Positions 55,310 to 64,000 of a stretch of DNA of 64,000 nt are shown here, piece after piece. This DNA is from Heterohyrax brucei (taxonomy: Eukaryota > Chordata > Mammalia > Hyracoidea > Procaviidae): contig CM053143.1 of NCBI GenBank assembly GCA_028571685.1, forward strand, positions 135,628,829-135,692,828. The letters are read 5' to 3'. Numbering within the stretch: position 1 is the stretch's first letter; the number at the start of each line of letters is the position of its first letter. The position numbers and the translations under genes were made by a program. Under the pieces are notes generated by a model. That model ran no database searches, was not told where the DNA came from, and saw nothing but the letters and a program-made list of their open reading frames with translations.

Positions 55310-57155
55310 CTCCAGCTTTGTGTGTATTTGCATGACAAGGGGAAAAAGAGATAATTTTCTCCAGACCAGAGATAATTTTCTACTCCTTTCAAACACCAGT
55401 TCTAGAACAAATGCACACTACCATACAACCACCCCCTGCTAACACGTTTACCCTTGATGACGTAAAATTTGGAGCACTTTCTGCATTTAGGGGCTCTCCA
55501 GACCACCTAGACTTAAATCCACACCTTGGTGAGACTACACTGGATAATGAATGTTTCGTACTCACATTCGTACATCAAAGGGCTTTCCAGATGGTCTGTT
55601 TCATGTTGGCTCAGCGCAAACGTGCATGCGTAAATTAGAAGCAAATCAGATAATAAGACATAACATTTGAAATCAAACTGATCCGTGAACATGACCATGT
55701 TGTTTCCCTATCAGTCTTTGATCTTTTAAATCACAGGGAAACTCATTTCAAAATAAAAACAGGTCTAAATAAGCCATTCCAAATGCATGCTAAAAATCAG
55801 AGTCTTGAACAATTCTCAATCAAACAAGTATTCTTATTATTCTGCGTAGTAAGGGCCTATGCTATTCTCCTGGTGATACATATCATTCACAACTCTCATA
55901 GAAATCTAAGTTCATTCCAAAGGGATGCATTTAAAATTAGAAGTGTTTTTCTTAATTGATGAGGCTGCTGTTATCTTTTAAAAATATTTTTCAAATGTAG
56001 TTTACTTTATTCTATTTTTTTTATATTGTTTTAGACGTGAGTTTCCTTGGGAACTGAACTTCAAATAGATGTTAGCCACAAATAGGCTAAAATTTGCCTG
56101 TATTCATTTATCATTTCATTGTAATTAAATCTTCTATATGATATGGCCTGTTCTCATGGTATCTTGTTTCCATGGTAACCGAGATTTTCTACTGTCCAAA
56201 GCTTGAAATACCTTCACAGTATTTCTTGATTAACTCATAAGCCCAAAATTGCATTTTGTAAACTTACATGGAGTGGGACTTATAAAGAGAAGCCTGCAAA
56301 AAAAATTATCTTGTTTTCTATTTCTTTGAGATTTACTTTTGTTTTTATGATTCTTTTTCCTGATATGCTGCCCTCCTAAAGCAACATAATTTCATGCCGA
56401 TAAGAAAGGCAAATCCACAACTAAATTGAACAAACTCCATCATTTTTGTGGTTGGATTGCCATCTACAGTTCTAGAAGGTCCAGTGGTTGAGAGAAAAGA
56501 AGAGCCCACTGTGGCCTTTCTGTAAAACAGAAAAGGCAGAAACAATCTGAACAGCAATTTTTATCCTTTCTTCTACTAAATATGTTGTAAATAATTTATC
56601 AATATTGCTAATCTAGCAACAAAGCAAACATCAGGCCTGCAGTTGTTGCTATCAACACAGGTCTCTGTTCATTTTAGAAACTCTGCAACAATTCAGAGGG
56701 ACTATAGCTACTGAACATATCCAGAAGAGTGGAATAAAATTATGTATTTTATTTGAATCTGTAAACTCCCTTATAGTGTTGATGGAACTATAACATTAAC
56801 AAAACTTGTCTCTGTGCTATAAGATAATAATAAATAATAACTACCTATACTTAGAACCATTCAATCAGTCAACAAAGATTTACTAGTCACCCCCCAGAGC
56901 CAATGCTATCTAAATCCAGGCTCCTGATAGTCTTAAATCCTAGTAGCATCCAATCTGACAGACTCATGGTTTTACAGATTCTCTCAGCCCAGTGGTGCTA
57001 AAAGAGCTAAGCTAGAATAACATCTAAAAGGAAATGTTATTTCTGAAACCACAGACTGGGGTAATTCGAAACTATTCATATGAAGAACGGTAAAGAAGAA
57101 TCTAGCCTGGACTGGACTATTGTAAACTGGATTTTGTAAATACTTGATTAGAACT
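55310..57155. other. repeat-free block, candidate conserved noncoding element cluster
   Basis: About 1.85 kb without any transposon I recognise, the longest clean run in the right half. It has clustered transcription-factor-like sites: octamer atttgcat (55326-55333), a repeated agataattttct (55349-55360 and 55370-55381), tgacgtaa (55458-55465) and an X-box (56166-56179). Frames at 55411-55638 (+) and 56345-56557 (-) have no splice or start support. Confidence 0.4.
56166..56179. promoter_or_regulatory. RFX-type X-box, near-perfect palindrome
   Basis: gtttccatggtaac fits the two-half-site X-box GTTNCC-AT-GGNAAC bound by RFX transcription factors. One base departs from full symmetry. Such a full dyad is rare by chance. 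Confidence 0.45.
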
Positions 57156-57159
57156 TCAA

Positions 57160-57290
57160 GGAGCCCCTGATGGCACAGTGATAAGAGCTATGGCTGCTAA
57201 CCAAAAGATCAGCAGTTCAAATCTCCCAGCTGCTCCTTGAAAACCCTGTGAGGTCACTTTAACCACAGCAGGTTTCAGTTTTTTCATTTT
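57160..57290 (+). mobile_element. AfroSINE (short type, 3' shortened)
   Basis: 'aggagcccctgatggcacag', 'ctgctaaccaaaagatcagc' and 'ctgctccttgaaaaccctgt', then a broken tail. Confidence 0.85.
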
Positions 57291-57409
57291 TTAGAACTTG
57301 AAACCATAAAGGATCAGGTGAACCACCTTGCACGCCTTCCTTTATGCTCTGAATATATGACAACAGCTAATGTGTATTTCAGAGTCATGAGTAAAAATAG
57401 AAATTCCCT

Positions 57410-57580
57410 AGATTCTAACTGTGGAGCCAGATTGTAAGGATTCGAAATAATTAAAGAAGACATATTCTGTGGGAAAGATACTTAATATCTTTAAGCCTCC
57501 GTTTCCTAACAGTAAGAAAGGGATAACAAGCTTAGAGCACTTCCTTTATAAAGCTGCTATAATAAATAATGAGATAAAAC
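57410..57580 (+). mobile_element. MIR remnant
   Basis: 'gattctaactgtggagccag', 'tctttaagcctccgtttcct' and 'agtaagaaagggataacaag'. Confidence 0.5.
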
Positions 57581-58377
57581 AGGGGGATGGAATTCATAGA
57601 CTATTAAAGTATGACATAAAGCTTCAACATTAATATTGCCAGCTTTAACAATGATATGTGGGGGAAAACTAGAGTATGAATCTGGTTTTGGAGATTGAAT
57701 TTGGGGAACCAGGAGCTCTGCTCTGAGGACTGAAGGAAGTCAGAATTCTGCAGTCAATAAGCCCTATTTCTGCTTGCTATAAATTTACTGCCTCTGCTAT
57801 CCATGTATCTTATTCTTCAGTAGAACCCCAGGGAGATGCTTGAATCACTTCTACAAAAACCCACTAATGCAATATTGCTCTTTGACTTCATTCTGGCATC
57901 TGCTTCTGAGTGGACCTTAAAATTTAATGTTGCTAACTGCAAACAAAATGAAGATCCAAAGGAAAACTTGATAGAGCTTGATACCTCTCCAGAGACTGAA
58001 CAATAAAATAAAATAAATTGTTTGGGAGCGAGGAAAATCTCTACTGACAGACCAACAGAAAACTATCAATCCTTTCATACATGTAAGCAAACTTTCAGAA
58101 ATTCTTTAAGTTTTCTTTTAAAAAAAAAGACAACCAATCTTCCTTCTCACAATTAACAGTCAAATAAGGTACAAGAAGGGATGCTCAGCTCCAGAGATGT
58201 CAGCATCGTCCAGTCAATAACACAATGGTCCAGTGACCGTTTTCTATCCTGCTCTTCCAAGGGGAAATCTGAAAGAGGATTCTTATGCAGTGACAAAAAA
58301 TAAACAGAAAAAAACTAATGAAATTCTTAAAATGTTTGTTCTTTCTCCTTTAAAAAATAATTATCTTGTTGCACTGT
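57581..58377. other. unassigned sequence
   Basis: About 800 bases without recognised repeat or gene. Confidence 0.4.
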
Positions 58378-58592
58378 TGGACGTTTCTGGGTAGCCAAAA
58401 CAGTCATGCTTTTCTGCAAACCAAAAGACCAGAAGTTTGAATCCATCCTGAGTTTGCTCAGAAGAAAGCCCGGGCAAGCGCACTTCCAGAATATCAGCTG
58501 TTGAAAGCCCTACGGAACACAGCTTTATTCCGACATGCATGAGGTAGCCAGGAGTGAGAACCGACTCAACTACAACTGAAAACGGCGCAGCT
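58378..58592 (+). mobile_element. AfroSINE (long type, diverged)
   Basis: 'ctgcaaaccaaaagaccaga', 'gtttgctcagaagaaagccc', 'gaatatcagctgttgaaagc' and 'ggagtgagaaccgactcaac'. Confidence 0.75.
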
Positions 58593-58605
58593 ATGTTGGT
58601 CATCT

Positions 58606-58794
58606 AGAAGCCTTAGTGGCGTAGTGGGTAGGAGCTACAACTGCTAAACCAAAAGGTGGCAGTTTGAGTTCACCAGGCACTCCATGGAACTGGATGAGGC
58701 AGTTGTACTCTTTCCTACAGGGCAGTAATGAGCTGAAATCAACTCAACAGCAATGGGTTTAGGTTTTTGGTTTTTGGTTTTTTTTTTTTTTTTT
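58606..58794 (+). mobile_element. AfroSINE (short type) with perfect TSD
   Basis: A full-length copy from 'agaagccttagtggcgtagt' to the tail 'ggtttaggtttttggttttt' and a T run. The 10 bp target duplication ttggtcatct is at 58596-58605 and 58795-58804. The insertion sits exactly at the end of the LTR that follows. Confidence 0.9.
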
Positions 58795-58796
58795 TT

Positions 58797-59305
58797 GGTC
58801 ATCTGCTGCTACAACAGAAGTGGATGGCTTTAACAAATGAGAGCTTATTGTCTCACAGTCTAGGAGGCTAGAAGTCCACATTCAGGGTGCCGGATCCAGG
58901 GGAAGTCTTTATTTCTTGATTGGCTCTGGGAGAAATCTACTGTTATCAATCTTCCCAGGTAAAGGAGTTTCTCAGAGCACTGAGTCCAGGTAAAAAAGAC
59001 AGTTATTCTCCTGATTCTTGTTTCTTGGTAGTAAAGAAATTCCCCATGCCTCTTTGCTTGCTTCTCTCTTCTTTATCTCAAAAGTGATTGACTTAAAACA
59101 CAACCTAATCTCTTAGATTGAGCCCTGCCTCATTAACATAATTGCCACTAATCTCACTTCATTAACATTATAGAGGCAGGACTTCCACCACACAGAAAAA
59201 CTTCCTCAGATGACAAAATGATGGGCAATCACACAATACTGGGAATCATGGACCAGCCAAATTGATGAACATTTTCAAAGGACACAACTCAAACCATGAC
59301 AAAGG
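58797..59305 (-). mobile_element. LTR, ERVL-MaLR-like (solo, minus)
   Basis: On the plus strand it reads from 'ggtcatctgctgctacaaca' through 'gaggctagaagtccacattc' and 'acacaatactgggaatcatg' to 'acaactcaaaccatgacaaa', the complement of the 5926 family. Confidence 0.7.
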
Positions 59306-60229
59306 GTGAGAATGGACCTACAGACCAGGAGAAGAGATGAGAGATCTTTCAAGGGAATAGAAATGTTTGATATCTTAGTCACAGTAACAGTAAAAGGTAT
59401 AAAATTAATCTGTATATTTTACTGTCCCATGACTTTACTATTACTTTACTATAAATACTACTGTAAGTTGGCCTTATACTTTACTATAACTAATTTACAT
59501 CTCAATTTTTCAAAAATTGTGGGATGGGGGATGGTTTTCCCATTCAGAAATGTGAAATATAGAAGTAATCATGTCAAGTCCATGGTTTATCTCAGTGATT
59601 TCTCTGAAGAACTGAAGTATATTCTATTTCTAGGAGAAAAAAAAAAAGTAATGAAAACCTATAACTGATAACCTGTGTTTTTTCACAACCCTGTTTTTGA
59701 AGAAACTATTCAATTTATTTGTACAAACCCATACAGACATGTTTCACTATTTGTATCAATGTGCCTAGTTTTGCTGTAGCAATCAATGAGAATACTTTTC
59801 CCTTTTTTGTCTCCTGAGACAGATTTTTTTTTTAATTTGATACGTCCAAGACTGGATCCTACTGGAAAGCACCCAGCAGAGCCCAAGTATCTAGACATTA
59901 AAGCAATGACAACCTGGGTTAGGGTAGGAAGGTGAAGCTGGGTACAGAAGGTCACCAATAAATAAAAGGAGAAGGGTAATAGACAGAAAAAAAGAAAATG
60001 AATGCTTAGTTAACAGGAAACATGAGTCTAAGAGAAGTCCACCCATGCTAATACCTCTTAATGGTCATTCCAATAGGACTTCAAGGAAGATTATGCTCTT
60101 TCCTGAGCATGACTTGACCCCAAAAGATTTTGTGTTGGCCCAACAGGGGTTAATAATTTAGAGTAATTTTTCATATCAATAATCCATCACCTTCGGCTTT
60201 GAAATAAAAATAAATAAATAACCAATGTG
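59306..60229. other. unassigned AT-rich sequence
   Basis: A 120-codon frame at 59306-59668 is rich in Y/F/L/K from AT bias and lacks recognised motifs. Not called as a gene. Confidence 0.35.
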
Positions 60230-60720
60230 GGCAAGTGTAAGCTGCTAGAGAGAACATGTACAAAGGCAGGAGGATTCCCAGAAAATGTCAGCACTTTGTG
60301 TGATGAGCTCTGGCAGCCAGCTCAGTGTTGACAATATGCTAGAGAGGCTAGGAACATAAATCAATCTACATTTGTTCTCACAGGAACTGGGAGCTGGAAT
60401 TGCTGTTTCTGAAACAGGAGCCAATATTGTCACAGCAATATAAATGATGGAAACTTTGCCACTGTAGTCTGCTTTACCCATTGAATGAACCTCCTGGCAA
60501 ACAGCACCCTGGAATTTCATTAATTAGTGCTAACTATGATTGGCATTGCCAGGGAGAACAACCAAATAACTACAGTGTTTTTATGAACATATGGGTGGCA
60601 GAGTTTCTAGCTGGGTAATACATGATTGGTTTCCAACCTATTAAAGCTTATTTATACTGCATATAATTTACCTAATTTTTGCCTTTTTAAGCTAATTTAT
60701 TGTTTTTCTTTTTTTGAAGA
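60230..60720. other. candidate conserved noncoding element
   Basis: No transposon. Contains ttaattag (about 60519-60526) beside 'ctaactatgattgg', with 'tatttatactgcatataatt' near the end. Balanced base composition and no frame of note on the plus strand. Confidence 0.35.
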
Positions 60721-60804
60721 ATGACTTATTGAGGTATAAACTAAGTAGTGGGACTTCTAAGCCCCCCTTTCCTCTTGGTGAAAAATATAAGATTTTAGAT
60801 TGGA

Positions 60805-60960
60805 AAGCACTCTTTGAAGTGATCTAATCCACCACCTTTATTTTACAGATGAAGAAACTGAGTCTCAGAAAAGTTACGTAACTTACCCAACTCACAAAGC
60901 CAGTGGTAGAATCAAGACAACCCAGGTATTCTGCATCTGGGGTTTATTCTTCTTAGTACA
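60805..60960 (-). mobile_element. MIR remnant
   Basis: 'ccacctttattttacagatg', 'aagaaactgagtctcagaaa', 'aacttacccaactcacaaag' and 'ccagtggtagaatcaagaca'. Confidence 0.8.
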
Positions 60961-61069
60961 TTATCCATTGATTGGCAATAGATTTCATTAGATTAATATT
61001 GAATTGATACAGTAGAGTTTGGGATTGACATTTAGCTGTTTCTTATATACCTGTACACCACAGGTAGTG

Positions 61070-61470
61070 AGTTTGTCCTACTGTAGTGGTTTGTATGTTG
61101 TAAGCCAAAAGCTAGGCAATTAGCGTTTTAGCTCTGATGCTGGAAACTATGCAATCATTATTTTAAATACCAGCAGCGTAACTCATGATGGAGAGATTTT
61201 TGCGAAGCTTCCAGACTAAGACACACTAGGAAGAAAATCAGTCAATGAAAATCTTATGGATCACTAAAGAATACTTTCCAATCTAGTGTTCGAAGATAAG
61301 CTCGCCCTGAGACTGAAGACATTAAAAATAATCAGTCCGTGGCTACAACAGGTTTAATCATATCAGTAATCGTGAAGATGCTATAGAATCTGGCAACATT
61401 TCCTTCTGTTGAACATAGAGCTGCTCAGCTAGAGCTCACTTGATGACAGCTAACAACAGCAGCATATGCT
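61070..61470 (+). mobile_element. nonautonomous RTE derivative (5' UTR joined to 3' end)
   Basis: RTE 5' UTR ('tactgtagtggtttgtatgt', 'ccagcagcgtaactcatgat', 'cttccagactaagacacact') is followed directly by the last approximately 120 bases of RTE ('gtggctacaacaggtttaat', 'catttccttctgttgaacat', 'ttgatgacagctaacaacag'). The 5' UTR carries a further approximately 30 bp insert at 61102-61130. Confidence 0.7.
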
Positions 61471-61556
61471 TTAGACTAAACAAAAGTAAGTTTTCCATTT
61501 CTGTTGTTTTTTGGTCTTGGGTTTTGAGTTTTTTGCTTTGTTTTGTTTTACTGTAG

Positions 61557-61853
61557 GTTCCTCTGGAGGCTCAAGGAAATTATCTGTTAGATTCACTTAA
61601 ATCTACTGTGGTTGTTACATTTGGTACGACAGTTTGGACTTTTTCTAATATTATTCGTCTTTCAACTGGAGATATCATCACAGGGAACACGCAAAATTTT
61701 TCATCTCTTCATGTCAGTAAGCAAACTGGAATTTATTGAAATGTTCCAGACAGGCAACATTCATAGATGTTTCCTCCCAGGCACTTATCATCTGCTGTTT
61801 ATGAAAAATAAAGATATGATCATAATTATAAACTTCCAGTCTTGTACATTAAG
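61557..61853 (+). other. candidate exon, gene unknown
   Basis: A long T-rich tract ends in ...tttactgtag at 61556. From 61557 the first frame is open for 60 codons, starting V-P-L-E-A-Q-G-N-Y-L, to a TGA at 61737-61739. It lacks a Met start, as an internal or terminal exon would. An aataaa signal lies at 61807-61812 and a donor-like aag|gtgagc at 61853/61854. It could therefore be a 3'-terminal exon or a spliced noncoding one. I do not recognise the peptide. AT-rich chance is a real alternative. Confidence 0.3.
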
Positions 61854-62206
61854 GTGAGCAGCAGAAATTATAGATGTCCAAATCCTGCCTACTCTTTATC
61901 TTTCCTTAAAAAGAAAAATAATAATAATAAATTTAGAAACACCAGAGACCCTTTGTCTACCAATTTCATGATTTTCTCAATTTTATTCCTTTATAAGTTG
62001 TCCAATCCACTCTCTCTATCAAGCCTTCTTATTATGTGAGTAAAATAAATTCCTTACTTGTTTAAGTCTCTGAAGTGGTGTTTTATGTTTCTGCCAGCAA
62101 AATACAATCACATATGATAAAAACTCTACCAAAGAAACCCTTTATCAGGCTTTAAATATGTTCACAGAGATACTGAAAATATCATTTCCTTTCTGTAGTA
62201 GAAATT
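61854..62206. other. unassigned AT-rich sequence
   Basis: Contains an (ATA)n-like stretch near 61915-61930. No repeat family recognised. Confidence 0.4.
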
Positions 62207-62287
62207 GTAGGAGCCCTGGTGAGGCAGTGTTTAAGTGTTCAGCTGTTAACCGAAAACCCTGACAAAGGAGAAAGGCGATAGTCCGCT
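62207..62287 (+). mobile_element. AfroSINE head fragment
   Basis: 'taggagccctggtgaggcag' and 'gttcagctgttaaccgaaaa'. The 3' half is missing. Confidence 0.7.
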
Positions 62288-64000
62288 TGGGTAAATATTT
62301 GTTGTTAGGTGCTATCAAGTTGGCTATGACCCACAGCAACCCTCTAAATAGCAAACGGAAAGAAGCACTGCTTAATCCTCACCGTTCTCACAATCATTGT
62401 TCTGCCTGAGCCCGTTGTTGCAGTCGCTGTGCAGTCCACATCCTCCAGGGTCTTCCTCATTTTTGCTGACCTTCTACTTTACCAAGAATGCTGTCTTTCT
62501 CTAGGTACAGATTCCTCCTGCAAACATGTATAAACCATGAGAGACATAGTCTTAACCATCTTTACTTCTAAGGAGCATTCTGGTCACGTTTCTCCCAAGA
62601 CACACCTGTTAATTCTTCTAGTAGTCCGTAGTGTATTCAATGTTCTTCTTCACCAACACCACAATTCAAAGGCATCAATTCTCCAATCTCCCTTATTTAC
62701 TACCCAGCTTTCACATGCATATGAGGCTATCGGAAATATCCTGGCTTGGGCCAGACACACCGTAGTGCTCAAGGTGACATCTTTGCTTTTCAACAATTTA
62801 GAGAGATTTCTTGATACAGATATGTCCAATGCAAAGCATCTTTTGATTTTTAGCTAGGGTGATTTTGGATTCAGGTAAAATGAAATCCTTGGCAACTTCA
62901 ATCTTTTCTGCGTCTATCATGATTGGTAGTTTTTCTCCAATTCTGATGCCACATTCTTCTTCATACAGTCTAGCTTCTCTGTTTATTTGCTCTGCATAGA
63001 GATGTGATAGGTATGGTGAAAGGGTACCACCCTGACACAAGTACCTCCTGATTTTAAGCCCCCCAATAATCTCTTGCTCTGTTGAAAAGACTGCCTCTTC
63101 ATCTATGTACAGTTCCTCCTGAGTACTATTATGTATTCTGGGTTCCCATTCTCTACAACGTTATCCATAATTTGTCATGATCCACACAGCTGAATACCTT
63201 TGCATAGTCAATAAAACACAGGTAAACATCTTTCTGGTGTTCTCTGTTTTCAGCCAAGATCCACCTGACATCAGCAATGGTATCCCTTGTTCCACTTCCT
63301 CTTCTGAAACAGGCTTGAATTTCTGGCAGTTCCTAGGCAATATACTACCACTTTTTAATAATCTCCAGCAAAATTTTACTTGCCTGTGATATTAATGATA
63401 TCGTTCGATAATTTCTGCATTTGGGTTCAGTCACCTTTCTTGGGAGTAGGCACACATGTGGCTCTCTTCCAGTCAGCTGGCCAGGTTGCCATCTGCTAAA
63501 TTTCTTGGCATAGAAAAGTGAGCACTTCTAGAGCCGCATCCTTTTGTTGAAACATGTAAATTGGTAGTCCATCAGCTCCTGTAGCCTCATATTTTGCCAG
63601 TGACTTCAGTGCAGCTTCGATGTCTTCCTTCAGTACCATAAATTCTTGACTATGTGCTACTTGCAGTTGTGGTGGAACATGAACCAATTCTTTTTGGTAC
63701 AGTGACTCTGTGGATTCTCTCCACCTTCTTTTTGATGCTTCCTATGTCATTTAATATTTTCCCCATAGAAGCCTTCAATACTACAGTTCAAGGCTTAAGT
63801 TATTTCTTCAGCTCTTTCAGTTTGAGAAATGCAGTGTGCCTCCCTTTTGGTGTCCTATCTCCAAGATTGCACAAATCATTATAATACTTTGTCTTCTTGA
63901 GTTACCCTTTGAAATTTTCCATTCATCTTTTTTACTTCTTCATTTCTTCCTTTTGCTTTTTCTACTCAATGTTTAAGAGCAGATTCATAATCTCTTCTAG
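62288..64000 (-). mobile_element. RTE LINE, antisense, running off the window
   Basis: From its 3' end at 62288 ('ttgttgttaggtgctatcaa') through late RT ('tttcacatgcatatgaggct'), the RT core ('gcatagtcaataaaacacag', 'ctcttccagtcagctggcca') and the linker ('ccttcagtaccataaattct') to the window edge. About 200 bp carrying the YADD motif is missing near 62930: 'atcatgattggtagtttttc' jumps from the ORF part after YADD to the part before it. The minus frames 62798-63040 and 63496-63687 are its remnants. Confidence 0.9.

Noticed and set aside
58378-59305. A composite transposon made of two SINEs and an LTR
   Set aside because: The target duplication shows that the second SINE inserted independently at the LTR edge.
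1-64000. CRISPR arrays, bacterial operons, rRNA or functional tRNA genes
   Set aside because: None seen. Regular spaced repeats are absent, and tRNA-like segments are SINE heads with mutated arms.

Overview
The window is mammalian nuclear DNA, AT-rich, with no intact protein-coding gene, rRNA, tRNA, CRISPR array or bacterial feature that I can recognise. The source is most likely an afrotherian such as an elephant, sirenian, hyrax or close relative. The evidence is the density of AfroSINE-type tRNA-derived SINEs, many fragments of an RTE (BovB-clade) LINE in the form known from Afrotheria, and an L1 with an afrotherian-looking 3' tail. Species assignment is inference from remembered repeat families. 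I could not run RepeatMasker or any alignment.

Layout. 1-5030 holds scattered AfroSINEs in otherwise unassigned sequence. 5031-10705 is a decayed plus-strand L1 ORF2 and 3' UTR, interrupted by an LTR retroelement (5926-6915) and by an L1-5'UTR-like block flanked by an 18-19 bp direct repeat (8404-9467). 10.7-18.4 kb holds RTE pieces (one split by a SINE and an LTR), AfroSINEs and an old tandem duplication (16853-18362). 18.4-22.4 kb is repeat-poor and looks partly constrained, with a candidate exon at 20917-21016. 22.4-24.7 kb holds an LTR and SINEs. 24731-29082 is an RTE whose parts are split by a SINE, an L1 tail, a foldback mariner and an antisense RTE piece. 29-37.4 kb holds a second mariner, tRNA-Gly-type SINEs and RTE 3' ends. 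37527-39668 is a large imperfect inverted repeat. 40-44.4 kb holds MIR, L2-like, LTR-like and SINE remnants. 44386-48213 holds an RTE deletion derivative, two LTRs and a long RTE copy carrying a 114 bp insert nearly identical to sequence at 51969-52082. 49-55.3 kb holds an L1 tail, SINEs and two MER20 copies. 55.3-57.1 kb and 60.2-60.7 kb are repeat-poor candidate conserved noncoding blocks, the first with an RFX X-box. 61557-61853 is a second candidate exon, and 62288-64000 is an antisense RTE running off the window.

How it fits together. The readable biology is retrotransposition. RTE elements supply an endonuclease/reverse transcriptase, now dead in every copy here, and their 3' end is shared by the SINE families, which implies RTE mobilised them. 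L1, LTR elements and mariners add further layers, and nesting gives relative ages. The host contribution is limited to candidate enhancer-like blocks and two candidate exons of unknown gene. I did not find a new enzymatic or defence system. The best leads are the inverted repeat, the 114 bp duplicate, the foldback mariner, the candidate exons and the repeat-poor blocks.
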